From contig NZ_JAENXS010000002.1 of NCBI RefSeq assembly GCF_016612535.1, positions 1,612,001 to 1,676,000 on the forward strand: a DNA stretch of 64,000 nt, read 5' to 3'. A model generated the notes under the pieces. It saw only the letters and a program-made list of their open reading frames with translations. It ran no database searches and was not told the origin of the DNA. Shown in pieces: positions 8,611 to 18,631 of the stretch. A program made the position numbers and the translations under genes. Positions within the stretch are counted from its first letter, which is position 1, and each line of letters begins with the position of its first letter. Source of the stretch: Bradyrhizobium diazoefficiens. GTDB lineage: Bacteria; Pseudomonadota; Alphaproteobacteria; Rhizobiales; Xanthobacteraceae.

Positions 8611-8955
8611 CTAGACCCGCGCCAGGTCGAGAAAATGCCGCCCTGCCCGGTCTTCGGTCTCGACGACCCAGGCGTCGGGGTCGAAACGAACCTCTTTTGT
8701 CAGGCGCTCCTCGACCGCGGACTCCGGCATCGGCTGCGGAGCCAGCGGCACGAAGAAGCGATCGACGGGACGGCCGTCGTCATAAGAGGTCTGCGGCGCC
8801 GGCACGTACAGCATCGCGTTGCCATCGAGCAGCGACACCTTCACGAACACCGCGCCCGCCTCCTCGGCGCCGCGCCGTCGCACGGCACCGAACACGCCTT
8901 CAGTCTGGCAGCGGCGCAGATAGGCCGCCACCCATATGTTGGATTTCAAACGCAT
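8611..8955 (-). CDS. DUF1491 family protein
   Basis: A 114-residue soluble protein opening MRLKSNIWVAAYLRRC and ending with a segment (DPDAWVVETEDRAGRHFLDL) typical of the small alphaproteobacterial DUF1491 family of unknown function. The ATG at 8955 is preferred over one three codons upstream because the family begins MRLKS. It converges with the chemoreceptor gene, leaving only 13 bases, and is the last of three genes on this strand (kinase, peptidoglycan-binding protein, DUF1491). Confidence 0.78.
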   Translation of the reverse strand: MRLKSNIWVAAYLRRCQTEGVFGAVRRRGAEEAGAVFVKVSLLDGNAMLYVPAPQTSYDDGRPVDRFFVPLAPQPMPESAVEERLTKEVRFDPDAWVVETEDRAGRHFLDLARV

Positions 8956-9009
8956 GGAAAGCACGATAGGCCAGCGCCGGGTTCGGCACCAGCCTCACAA
9001 GCCTGACGA

Positions 9010-9718
9010 TTACTCGACCGGGTGGCCGATCGCGGCAGCCAGCTCGCGCAGCAGGCGGTCCGAAACCTGGCCGGTGACGGGCAACTTGTGCTGGCGCTCG
9101 AACGTCTGGATCGCCGACTGGGTCTCGCCGCTCATCGTGCCCGTGATCTTCAAATTCCCGTAGCCGTATTCGGACAGCGCGCGCTGCACGCCGGCGAGGC
9201 GGCGCGCCGCCGGGCTTTGCTGCACCGGGATCGGTGCCGGCGGACGTGCGATAGCGACGCCGGGCGGCGTCGGTGCGGTGGACTTGATGACCAGATTGGT
9301 CATGGGATCGCCCGAGCGAGGCGTCGATGCGGTCGTCTCGGCGGGCCTCTCCGGCGCCTTCTCGGCGGACCTTTCAACAGGCTTCGGCTCGACGCGAAAC
9401 TCGGTTGCTCTCGGCTCGAGCGGCGAGGTATCGGCGCCGACGGGTCGCGGGCGCGGCAAGGGATTTGACAACGACAAGGACGACGGGGCGGGAAGATTGA
9501 TCACGGTGCCGAACATCGGCGCCGGATGCCGGCCAGTCTGCAGGAACAGCGCATTGGCAACGATGGCGCTGACCGCGGCGGCAGCGACAAGCCCGGCCAG
9601 CGTGTCCTTCGGACTATGCAAGAGCACGCGCATCACGAGATTGCGCTCGGTCTCGACATCCACGACCGCGGCTTTGGCGCCACGGCGGCGCGGAGCAGCT
9701 CCGTCCTTTGCAGACTTT

Positions 9719-9726
<8 letters not shown>
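9010..9726 (-). CDS. Membrane-anchored peptidoglycan-binding domain protein
   Basis: A 238-residue protein with a GTG start that overlaps the end of the histidine kinase gene by eight bases. One membrane helix lies at about residues 43-62 after a basic cytoplasmic segment. A long Pro/Ser/Arg-rich linker follows, and the last 65 residues are a PG_binding_1 domain (VQRALSEYGYGNLKITGTMS; AIQTFERQHKLPVTGQ). It probably tethers the inner membrane to the cell wall. The kinase and DUF1491 genes on either side suggest a common operon with an envelope or cell-cycle link, which is inference. Confidence 0.82.
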
Positions 9727-11575
<1,849 letters not shown>

Positions 11576-11985
11576 GGGTCTCGCGCTTCGGCTCAATCGT
11601 CTTTGAAGACGTGCCGGAACGCCTCCTTGTCGTTGAGCCAACGTGTCAGAGCGACCTTAAACGAGTGCTAAGGCGGTCCGGCCTGCGGCCTGACACCGCG
11701 TCATCGCGAAGATTTTTAGGCGATTTGGCAATGTCATCATCCGGGATGGTGAACACAGGGTTTCACCTTCCCTTTCATGGTTTCGAATTGGTGGATGCGT
11801 AGGGCGCCGGAACATCACGGGTGCCCGCATCAATCGAAAATTTACGAGACCACGATCTGCGAAGATTTTTGCGTCAATTTTCCGCGAATTAAGCGGAAGG
11901 CAATCACTTGCGATTTATCGAGAGTTGCTAGGTCCGGCGTCGCGCGGGGATCGCCCGCGGCGGGATCTAACATACAGGTCGCAAG
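11576..11985. other. Intergenic region between divergent kinase and DUF5330 genes
   Basis: About 410 bases with no convincing gene. It becomes AT-richer from about 11700 (ATTTTTAGGCGATTTGGCAA; AAATTTACGAGACC), as expected where the two divergent promoters lie. I see no clear operator or terminator. Confidence 0.5.
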
Positions 11986-12405
11986 ATGCGCTTTCTGCTC
12001 CGCATCACATTCTGGCTCGGGCTGGTGCTGGTGCTCCTGCCGCGGGACAAGACGCCCGAATCGGAGAAGCTGCCGCAGATCGGCGCTGCCGACGCGGTGC
12101 AGGCTGCGACCGCGGCCGTCTCCGACATGAGCCAGTTCTGCAAGCGTCAGCCGGCGGCCTGCGAGGTCGGCGGACAGGCCGCCACCATCATCGGCCAGCG
12201 CGCACAGGACGGCGCGAAGAAGATCTACCAGATCATCAACGACAAGAAAGAGCAGATCGAGAAGACCGACAAGAAGGCGCCCGACCACACCGGCTCGATC
12301 AATGTCGCCGGTGAAGGCGATGCCGCGGCAAGCGAAGCGCCGCGCGACACACTGACCCAGGACGACCTCGCGGTGGAATGGCACGGGCCGGAGACAGCGA
12401 ATTAA
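11986..12405 (+). CDS. DUF5330 domain protein, exported or membrane-anchored
   Basis: A 139-residue protein that opens with a short hydrophobic helix (MRFLLRITFWLGLVLVLLP), which serves as a signal anchor or signal peptide. Two Cys (MSQFCKRQPAACEVGG) could form a disulfide in the periplasm. The remainder is acidic and lysine-rich. The layout fits the DUF5330 family of rhizobia, whose function is unknown. It precedes a sufE homologue by 70 bases on the same strand. Confidence 0.72.
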   Translation: MRFLLRITFWLGLVLVLLPRDKTPESEKLPQIGAADAVQAATAAVSDMSQFCKRQPAACEVGGQAATIIGQRAQDGAKKIYQIINDKKEQIEKTDKKAPDHTGSINVAGEGDAAASEAPRDTLTQDDLAVEWHGPETAN

Positions 12406-12475
12406 GGCCCGAATCCTATCGATTTCGGCAGCCCTCGTCCCTATATTGGCGGGAAGCGGGAACCACGGGCCATCA

Positions 12476-12904
12476 ATGACTGCGATCGACGACATCAGGG
12501 ACAATTTCGAACTCCTCGAGGACTGGGACGACCGCTACCGGTATGTCATCGAGCTCGGTCGCACCCTGGAACCGATGCCCGAGGAAGAGCATTCGGCCAA
12601 GAACAAGGTGCAAGGCTGCGTCAGCCAGGTCTGGCTGCAGAAGCTGGTCGATCGCGGCAATGGCGTGCCGATCCTGAAGTACCGCGGCGACAGCGACGCG
12701 CATATCGTGCGCGGGCTGGTCGCGATCGTGCTCGCGCTCTATTCGGGCCGCACGCCGCAGGAGATTCTTGCGACGGATGCGCTCGCAGTGTTCAACGAGT
12801 TCGGCTTCCGCGACCATCTGACGCCGCAGCGCTCCAACGGCCTGCGCTCGATGGTCGAGCGCATCAAGACCGACGCGAAAGAGGCGCTCGCGGAAGCCTC
12901 GTGA
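12476..12904 (+). CDS. sufE: SufE-family sulfur acceptor protein
   Basis: A 142-residue SufE homologue. The conserved Cys lies in KVQGCVSQVWLQ, the loop that takes persulfide sulfur from the cysteine desulfurase SufS and passes it to Fe-S cluster assembly. Downstream, IVRGLVAIVLALYSGRTPQEIL and the closing HLTPQRSNGLRSMVERIK match the family. The ATG at 12476 gives the usual N-terminus (MTAIDDIRDNFELLEDW); an upstream in-frame start would add ten residues. The suf operon itself is not in the window, as is common for stand-alone SufE proteins in this group. Confidence 0.93.
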   Translation: MTAIDDIRDNFELLEDWDDRYRYVIELGRTLEPMPEEEHSAKNKVQGCVSQVWLQKLVDRGNGVPILKYRGDSDAHIVRGLVAIVLALYSGRTPQEILATDALAVFNEFGFRDHLTPQRSNGLRSMVERIKTDAKEALAEAS

Positions 12905-13236
12905 AGATGTTTTTCGGCGAACCGGACAATCGACCCAGGCTGGGCGAAGGCGAAGCCTGCCCGGCTTATAGGCGCTTGCCTTCGATCAGCCCCGTACTGC
13001 CTGGCCGGGGGGATCCCGCCAGATCGGCATCGGGAGTTCTAGGTGAGAAGCAGTGACAGATTAGAAACAGCGAACCCGGAATTGTACGTACACCACTGCC
13101 TCTCCGTATTTTAAAGGGGAATCGTGATAGCGCAGTGTGGAAATATTTTTGTCGGCGGCTGTTGCGCGACCTTCGAACGTTATATCTTCCTAAGAAATGG
13201 CCGAGGTATCTTGGTCTAAGTGGACGGGAGAATCAC
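12905..13236. other. Intergenic region leading into an AT-richer island
   Basis: About 330 bases without a convincing gene. From about 13040 base composition shifts: runs such as TATTTTAAAGGGGAATC and AAATATTTTTGTC contrast with the surrounding DNA. This marks the left side of a small accessory segment that ends near 14160. I see no tRNA, integrase or clear attachment-site repeat. Confidence 0.45.
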
Positions 13237-13452
13237 ATGGCGATCCGCAAATCAGCACTAATTGACCCTCCCGCGAGGCCAGAGCTTGACCGCCTTTTGG
13301 AGCAGGCCCGTGCGGTGGGCGTGACCGATGAGCAACTCCGAGAGCAGCGCATCAGCTTTGCTTATGGCAACGCGCCTGAGAATTCGGGTATAACGAAGGA
13401 AACCGCAAGGAATGCAGCGAACAGCATTCTTATGCGAACGCAGGCTAGGTAG
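13237..13452 (+). CDS. Small protein upstream of Fic, candidate antitoxin
   Basis: A 71-residue charged protein (opening MAIRKSALIDPPARPELDRL) with a GGGAG ribosome site seven bases before its ATG. A longer in-frame reading back to 13135 lacks such a site. It precedes a Fic gene by 41 bases. Class I Fic antitoxins carry an inhibitory helix with S/T-x-x-x-E-G/N; the closest match here is SFAYGN, which has Gly in place of the inhibitory Glu, so a VbhA-like mode of inhibition is not shown. The antitoxin role rests on position and size. Confidence 0.5.
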   Translation: MAIRKSALIDPPARPELDRLLEQARAVGVTDEQLREQRISFAYGNAPENSGITKETARNAANSILMRTQAR

Positions 13453-13456
13453 GACT

Positions 13457-13493
13457 AGGAGGAAGAGCCCGTAAAGCGGGCTCTTTTTTTGTT
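13457..13493 (+). terminator. Hairpin with U-run between candidate antitoxin and fic
   Basis: A 9-bp perfect stem (AAGAGCCCG/CGGGCTCTT, 13463-13471 with 13477-13485) and 5-base loop are followed by seven T, which is the form of an intrinsic terminator. It is placed directly after an AGGAGG ribosome-binding sequence (13457-13462) and ends eight bases before the Fic ATG. It could end most transcripts before fic, or act as a folded spacer bringing the ribosome site to normal distance. Confidence 0.75.
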
Positions 13494-14090
13494 ATGATAG
13501 TTTCAGAAGGAGACGACCGGGCTCTCTACGATCTTGTTCAAGAGAGAAACCTGATTCGCCAATATGATCTGCTCACGAATTGCGTTGAGATAGGACTTCG
13601 GCAAGGTCATACCGCTCTCGATAAATATACACTATGGGCACTCAACCACGTCGCCGTGGCAAACATCTCACAATTTGGCGGTCGCTTCCGGGAAGAGCCG
13701 ATCTACGTCGGAAACCATCTCCCGCCGCACTTCAAGGAAGTGCCGGAATTGATGGATAAATTTATTTCGACGATACATGAGAATTGGTTCAATTGGACAC
13801 CTACCCAGATCGCCGCTTACGGGCTTTGGCGACTCAATTGGATACACCCCTTCATAGAAGGTAACGGGCGGACCGCCCGAGCGACCTGCTATTACCTCCT
13901 GTGCGCTAGGTCAGGCAGCTTACTGCCGGGCAGAAAGATCGTACCTGAACGAATTCGAGAAGAGCGCAGAGGTTACGTGGATGGACTTCGCGCGGCAGAC
14001 CGCGCGTGGCACGAAGGTAACTTGGACTTCTCTGAACTCGAAGGCTATCTAGCTAAGCTCTTAGAGGCGCAGTTGCGGGACTTGGACTAA
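13494..14090 (+). CDS. Fic-domain protein, probable AMP-transferase toxin
   Basis: A 198-residue protein with a complete Fic core: HPFIEGNGRTAR starting at residue 118, with the catalytic His118 and the anion-binding Asn/Gly/Arg. The N-terminal part contains the usual helices and a flap-like segment (FREEPIYVGNH). Fic enzymes of this type transfer AMP from ATP to a Tyr/Ser/Thr of a target. No intramolecular inhibitory S/T-x-x-x-E-G/N motif is seen at either end, so inhibition would have to come from a separate antitoxin. GC content is lower than the neighbours, which suggests horizontal acquisition. The ATG is three bases after the hairpin's U-run. Confidence 0.88.
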   Translation: MIVSEGDDRALYDLVQERNLIRQYDLLTNCVEIGLRQGHTALDKYTLWALNHVAVANISQFGGRFREEPIYVGNHLPPHFKEVPELMDKFISTIHENWFNWTPTQIAAYGLWRLNWIHPFIEGNGRTARATCYYLLCARSGSLLPGRKIVPERIREERRGYVDGLRAADRAWHEGNLDFSELEGYLAKLLEAQLRDLD

Positions 14091-14169
14091 CGCAGCTGGC
14101 CTAATCAAACTGCGAATAGCTGTTCTGCAAGCCCCCTGTGAACACTCGGGATCATACTTTAGAGCGGCT

Positions 14170-14586
14170 CTACTTTCCTTTTTTCCGCTGCTGCTGTCCC
14201 AATCCCATTTTCTTCGCCAGTTGCGAACGTGCCACCGCGTAGTTCGGCGCGACCATGGGATAGTCGGCCGGCAGGCCCCATTTCTCGCGATATTGCTCGG
14301 GGGTCATGTTGTACTGGGTGCGCAGATGGCGCTTCAGCGACTTGAAGCGCTTGCCATCTTCCAGACACACCAGATAGTCCGGCGCGATCGATTTCTTCAG
14401 CGAGACCGCAGGCTTTGCCGGCTCGAGCGGCGCCTCGACGCGGCCCGACGACACCCGCGTCAACGCGCCGTGCACCTGGGTGATCAGATTCGGGATCTCG
14501 GCGGCCGGCGTCGGATTGTTGCTGAGATAGGCCGACACGATATTCGCCGTCAGCTCGATGAAGTTTTTAGCCCCGGCATCCGACAT
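14170..14586 (-). CDS. mucR: MucR/Ros-family zinc-finger regulator
   Basis: A 138-residue regulator of the Ros/MucR family. The N-terminal half is the oligomerisation region (FIELTANIVSAYLSNN). The DNA-binding half has the prokaryotic zinc-finger region CLEDGKRFKSLKRHLRT followed by YNMTPEQYREKWGLPADYPM, a hallmark of the family. The usual first Cys pair is partly replaced by Asp (C-x-x-D), as seen in other zinc-light members. MucR proteins are global H-NS-like regulators that bind AT-rich DNA and usually repress their own promoter; the AT-rich stretch upstream fits this. The gene faces the Fic island, whose AT-rich DNA would be a natural target. Confidence 0.93.
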   Translation of the reverse strand: MSDAGAKNFIELTANIVSAYLSNNPTPAAEIPNLITQVHGALTRVSSGRVEAPLEPAKPAVSLKKSIAPDYLVCLEDGKRFKSLKRHLRTQYNMTPEQYREKWGLPADYPMVAPNYAVARSQLAKKMGLGQQQRKKGK

Positions 14587-14748
14587 TGGGCTCGACCTCT
14601 CTTCAATCCGATTCCGTCGCGGTGCATTGGCGGCGTTGAAGTATTCTCTGTCAACAATACGTTTGGTCGAAATACGACGACTGCGAATATGAACCGATTA
14701 CTGATTTCGCGACAACAATTGCGGGCTTTACTTGAACCGAGCGAAGCT
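14587..14748 (-). promoter_or_regulatory. AT-rich region upstream of mucR
   Basis: Short T/A-rich runs (TATTCTCTGTCAACAATACG; AAATACGACGACTGCG; ATATGAACCGATTACTG) lie in otherwise GC-rich DNA just before mucR. This suits MucR autoregulation. No defined box can be given from one copy. Confidence 0.35.
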
Positions 14749-15555
14749 TCAACTCCGCTGGTCGAGATGGGCGCGCAGCTCGTCGATCGAGGCAAACCGC
14801 ATCAGGCCCTCCGGCATCTGCGCCTCGATCGAGCCGTCGGAATAGAGCGAATAGCCCATGCCATCGACGATTCCGGATTTGAGCACCGTCACCGGCGGCT
14901 GGTCGGCGGGTGCGGGCTGAGGTGCGGCAGGCTCAAAGTTAGATGCCGGGCGCTGTGGCGGGCGACGCGCCGCGGGCGGCTCCGGCGTCCGCGCACGGTC
15001 CGGCTTTGGCCAGGCATCGTCGAAGCTTGCCGGGGCCTCAGGCTCCGCGGGCTCGGCGTGTGCTTGCGGCGGCAGGCTCTCGCCAGCCTTGGTGGCCTCG
15101 GCGCGCTCGCGTTCCTTGCGCGAGCTCGAGGCGAACATCAGGTTGCGCTTTCGCGGCGCTTCCCGCCCCGCGGGCGGCGGGGGAGCTTCCGTCTCGGCCG
15201 GCGTCTCGGCCTGCCATGGTGGCGCCGCCGGCGACGGCTGCGGCTCGACCCGCATCGCCGGAACGGGCGATGGCTCGAAGGCGGGCGCACCGGGCGCCGC
15301 AAGGCCCGGCGGCAGCACGGGCCTGACCCGAACTTCCGACGCCGCGGCCGTCCCGGCCAGACGGCGTGCGATGGCTTGCAGCTCGAGCAGCACGACGTAG
15401 AGGCCGACCAGTAGCATACCGGAGCAGACGCCAATCGTCCCGCTCAGTATGAGGGTGCTGCCGAGGCTGAAATCCCTGATCGAATAGCCAAAAGCGACCG
15501 CAAAGAGGCCCGCCACCACGGCGAAAATCCCTGCGATCAACACTGCCACGCTCAT
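14749..15555 (-). CDS. Membrane protein with proline-rich linker and C-terminal conserved segment
   Basis: A 268-residue protein from the ATG at 15555. Two membrane helices lie in the first 60 residues (VAVLIAGIFAVVAGLFAVAF; LSGTIGVCSGMLLVGLYVVL). About 140 residues of Pro/Ala/Glu-rich low-complexity sequence follow. The last 50 residues are compact and look conserved (SGIVDGMGYSLYSDGSIEAQ; ASIDELRAHLDQR). The layout suggests a membrane anchor presenting a small cytoplasmic domain. I do not recognise a named function. An upstream in-frame start (15591) would add 12 residues before the first helix. Confidence 0.72.
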   Translation of the reverse strand: MSVAVLIAGIFAVVAGLFAVAFGYSIRDFSLGSTLILSGTIGVCSGMLLVGLYVVLLELQAIARRLAGTAAASEVRVRPVLPPGLAAPGAPAFEPSPVPAMRVEPQPSPAAPPWQAETPAETEAPPPPAGREAPRKRNLMFASSSRKERERAEATKAGESLPPQAHAEPAEPEAPASFDDAWPKPDRARTPEPPAARRPPQRPASNFEPAAPQPAPADQPPVTVLKSGIVDGMGYSLYSDGSIEAQMPEGLMRFASIDELRAHLDQRS

Positions 15556-15865
15556 CGAACACACCCCCGGCCGCGCATCCGCGCGCGACACCCGTTACGC
15601 CACGATACCGTCATACTGCGTTCCTCGCCAACGACCAATTGCCGCCGCCGTTCCCTAAGGGAAGGATATCAGGGACTTATTCACATTCCCTTCAGCTACG
15701 GCTCGCTAGTTCTCATGGGCTCCCGCGTTTTCGGAAATTGCTGCGTCGCATCAGGAATTTAGCCATAATGCCCAATTACTCGGTAATGGAACTGCGCTAT
15801 AGGGATTCCGGGGAACAGGCCCGCGCGCCAGCAGGGCCAAGAGGGGATTCCGGGTCACCAATAGC
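15556..15865. other. Intergenic region between divergent genes
   Basis: About 310 bases with no convincing gene. Stretches near 15640-15790 are richer in A and T and may hold the promoters of the two divergent genes. I see no repeats or defined sites. Confidence 0.45.
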
Positions 15866-17515
15866 ATGACATCCATCACGACTTCGGCGATCGAAACGCC
15901 TCTCGGGCGCTCGGTTGAACGGACTTGCGACGATCTCGCCATGCTGGTGCTGGCAGCCGTCGCAATCATCGCAGGCCTGACCTTCCGCGACTACGGGCTC
16001 GGCTGGGACGACTATACCCACGCCGAATATGCCGACCTGCTGCTGCGCATGTACGGCTCCGGCTTCAGGGATACGTCGGCCCTCTCCTTCGCCAATCTCT
16101 ATATGTATGGCGGCGGCTTCGACATGGTCGCAGCCCTCCTGCACAAGATCATTCCCCTCGAGCTGTTCGAGACGCGACGCCTGGTCGGCGCGATCGTCGG
16201 TGTGATCGGGCTTGCGGTGACGTGGCGGCTCGGCCGCCGCGTCGGCGGACCTCTTGCCGGGCTTGCCGCGCTCCTGCTGCTGGCGCTCTGCCCGATCTTC
16301 TACGGCCACATGTTCATGAACCCGAAGGATGCGCCCTTCGCGGTGGCGATGATCATCCTGATACTGGGTCTGGTTCGGCTCGCCGAAGAATATCCAAAAC
16401 CCTCTCCGCGCACGATCCTGATCGTCGGCCTCGGCGCCGGTCTCTCGATCGGCTGCCGCATCCTCGGCGGGCTCGCGCTGGTCTACGCGATGATCGGCTT
16501 CATGCCGCTGTTCCTGGAGGAGCTGCGCAGCGAGGGCGCGCGCGAGGGTATCAGGCGTTTCGCCCACGTCGTCTACGTGCTGCTGCCCGGCCTCGCGTTC
16601 GGCTATCTCGTGATGGGCCTGATCTGGCCGTGGTCGATCATGAAGCCCGGCAATCCCTTCGAAGCCTTGACCTACTTCTCGCACTTCTTCGAGAAGCCCT
16701 GGAAGGAGATGTTCGACGGCGCGATCGTGTCCGTGCCCGACATGCCCTGGTCCTATCTGCCGACGCTGTTCGCGCTGCAGCTGCCCGAAGTGATGCTGGT
16801 GCTGATGGCCGCCGCCGTGGTCGGCACCTTCGCCATGCTGCCGCGTCGCGAAGTTCCGGCCCGCCGCAAGACCATCCTGCTGATGCTGACGCTCGCTGCC
16901 ACCCTGCCGCTCGCGATCGCGATGGTGAAGCGCCCGGCGCTCTACAACGGCATTCGCCATTTCGTCTTCGTGATTCCGCCGATGGCGGTGCTCGGCGGCG
17001 TGGCTTTCGCCTGGACCATGGAGCGCCTGCGCGCCAATCACCGCGCCTGGCAGCCGGCCGTGCTTGCCGTGTTCTGCTTCGGCCTGGCGCTGCCGCTCGC
17101 CGAGATGATCCGGCTGCATCCCTATCAGTACACCCACTTCAACCACATCGCGGGCACCGTGCGCGCCGCCGACGACCGCTTCATGCTGGACTATTGGGGT
17201 CTGGCGCTGAAGCAGGCCTCCGACGGACTGCGCGAGCAGCTCGTCGAGCGCCAGGAAGTGCCGCCGCGCAATCGCAAATGGAAGGTCGCGGTGTGCGGTC
17301 CGCAGCGTCCGGCCCAGGTCGCGCTCGGACCCGATTTCACCATCGGCTGGGATTCCAACGCGGCCGATTTCGCCATGACGCTCGGCGAATTCTACTGCAA
17401 GGGCCTCACCGCGCCCATCATGGTCGAGATCAAGCGCGACGACGTGGTGTTCGCCCGCGTCTACGACATCCGCGGCCGCAGCATTTCCAGCCTGCTGTCG
17501 ATCCCGGCGCCGTAA
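15866..17515 (+). CDS. Membrane glycosyltransferase of the GT39/ArnT type
   Basis: A 549-residue integral membrane protein with about ten hydrophobic segments. An early loop carries the acidic pair GLGWDDYTHAEYADLL, where GT-C enzymes place the catalytic acid, and HMFMNPKDAPFAVAM follows. A periplasmic C-terminal domain starts near residue 420. Such enzymes transfer a sugar from a polyprenyl-phosphate donor to lipid or protein on the outer face of the inner membrane. Neither donor nor acceptor can be read from the sequence, and no neighbouring sugar genes help. Confidence 0.78.
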   Translation: MTSITTSAIETPLGRSVERTCDDLAMLVLAAVAIIAGLTFRDYGLGWDDYTHAEYADLLLRMYGSGFRDTSALSFANLYMYGGGFDMVAALLHKIIPLELFETRRLVGAIVGVIGLAVTWRLGRRVGGPLAGLAALLLLALCPIFYGHMFMNPKDAPFAVAMIILILGLVRLAEEYPKPSPRTILIVGLGAGLSIGCRILGGLALVYAMIGFMPLFLEELRSEGAREGIRRFAHVVYVLLPGLAFGYLVMGLIWPWSIMKPGNPFEALTYFSHFFEKPWKEMFDGAIVSVPDMPWSYLPTLFALQLPEVMLVLMAAAVVGTFAMLPRREVPARRKTILLMLTLAATLPLAIAMVKRPALYNGIRHFVFVIPPMAVLGGVAFAWTMERLRANHRAWQPAVLAVFCFGLALPLAEMIRLHPYQYTHFNHIAGTVRAADDRFMLDYWGLALKQASDGLREQLVERQEVPPRNRKWKVAVCGPQRPAQVALGPDFTIGWDSNAADFAMTLGEFYCKGLTAPIMVEIKRDDVVFARVYDIRGRSISSLLSIPAP

Positions 17516-17529
17516 TTTCTTTCTCCCTC

Positions 17530-17610
17530 GTAGCCCGGATGGAGCGAAAGCGAAATCCGGGACCTTTCGCGAGGCCCTCCCCGCATTCCGCTGCGCTCCA
17601 TGCGGGCTAC
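17530..17610. repeat. Palindromic intergenic repeat, GTAGCCCG family
   Basis: The element opens with GTAGCCCGGATGGAGCG and closes with its near-inverse GCTCCATGCGGGCTAC. The two arms flank an AATCCGGG core. Repeats of this design are scattered through bradyrhizobial genomes. It sits between two genes on the same strand and could fold in RNA. Confidence 0.75.
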
Positions 17611-17700
17611 GCTTGGCTGCTGCGATTTGACCGCCTTGCCGCCAGCCACCACCAAGACTACGCTCCCGCTCCGCAACAACGAAGTTCGGAGAGATTTGCC

Positions 17701-18480
17701 ATGTCACCAGCGGAAGCACGCCTGAAGGAAGTGCCATCGAACATGACGGAGGCCGAGTGGCAGCAACGGGTCAATCTCGCCGCCTGCTATCGCCTCGTCG
17801 CGCTGTACGGCTGGGACGATCTGGTCGACACCCACATCTCCGCGCGCGTGCCCGGCCCCGACCATCACTTCCTCATCAACCCCTATGGGCTGATGTTCGA
17901 CGAGATCACGGCCTCGAGCCTGGTCAAGGTCGATCTGCACGGAAACCAGCTCACCGAGAGCGAGTACAGCATCAACCCGGCCGGCTTCACCATCCATTCG
18001 GCGATCCACGAGGTGCGCGAGGACGCGATCTGCGTGCTGCATCTCCACACACTGGACGGTACGGCCGTGTCGAGCAGCGCCGAAGGCTTGCTGCCGCTGA
18101 ACCAGACCGCGCAACTCGTCACCCACGACCTCGCCTATCACGACTATGAGGGCATCGCGCTCGATCATGACGAACGGCCGCGGCTGCAGAAGGATCTCGG
18201 CGACCACAACCACATGCTGCTGCGCAACCACGGCACGATGACGGTCGGCCGCTCCGTCGCCTCCGCCTTCGAGCGCATGTATCATCTCGAGCGCGCCTGC
18301 TCGATGCAGGTGCGCACCCGCGCGCTGGGCACGCCGGTCTATCCGGTCGACGACACCGCGATCGACAAGAACACCGAGCTGCTCGCCAACCGCGACCGCG
18401 CCGAGCTGCGCGCCACCAACCTGGTGTGGCCGCCGCTGCTACGCAAGCTCGACCGCGAGCTTCCGGGCTACCGGTCTTGA
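17701..18480 (+). CDS. Class II aldolase/adducin-family protein
   Basis: A 259-residue protein of the fuculose-aldolase fold. Zinc-binding His pairs appear as LHLHTLDG (about residue 118) and a later LRNHGTMTVG His; the phosphate-site Ser/Asn pattern THISARVPG is near residue 43. Members cleave sugar phosphates or decarboxylate related acids, but many, including the adducin-like ones in bradyrhizobia, have no proven substrate. The ATG at 17701 is preceded by GGAGAG. A perfect terminator follows 57 bases after the stop, so this is probably a single-gene unit. Confidence 0.85.
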   Translation: MSPAEARLKEVPSNMTEAEWQQRVNLAACYRLVALYGWDDLVDTHISARVPGPDHHFLINPYGLMFDEITASSLVKVDLHGNQLTESEYSINPAGFTIHSAIHEVREDAICVLHLHTLDGTAVSSSAEGLLPLNQTAQLVTHDLAYHDYEGIALDHDERPRLQKDLGDHNHMLLRNHGTMTVGRSVASAFERMYHLERACSMQVRTRALGTPVYPVDDTAIDKNTELLANRDRAELRATNLVWPPLLRKLDRELPGYRS

Positions 18481-18536
18481 GATTTACGGGATTTCGTGTA
18501 GGGTAATCGCCAACACCCTCTGCACGTTTTGGAATG

Positions 18537-18566
18537 AAACGCCGCCCAATTCCGGGCGGCGTTTTA
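18537..18566 (+). terminator. Intrinsic terminator after class II aldolase
   Basis: A perfect 11-bp stem (AAACGCCGCCC / GGGCGGCGTTT) with a 6-base loop AATTCC, followed by a short T-rich stretch. It separates the aldolase gene from the stressosome operon. Confidence 0.85.
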
Positions 18567-18631
18567 CTTTGCCTTATTTTACTTTGCCTTAAGGCTCATC
18601 CCTGTGATCGAAGTGCACGAGCGAAGCTACA

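Noticed and set aside
14027..14065. SELEG near the Fic C-terminus as a built-in inhibitory motif
   Set aside because: The spacing is S-x-x-E-G, one residue short of the S/T-x-x-x-E-G/N inhibitory helix.
17530..17610. Possible CRISPR or IS end
   Set aside because: There are no regular spacers and no transposase; it is a single palindromic element. No CRISPR array, rRNA or tRNA was seen in the window.
15925..17700. Long frame upstream of the class II aldolase
   Set aside because: It is the shadow of the glycosyltransferase gene; only the part from 17701 matches a protein family.
15797..17737. A 646-codon minus-strand frame
   Set aside because: Antisense to the GT39-type gene; repetitive His/Glu/Arg composition and no domain.
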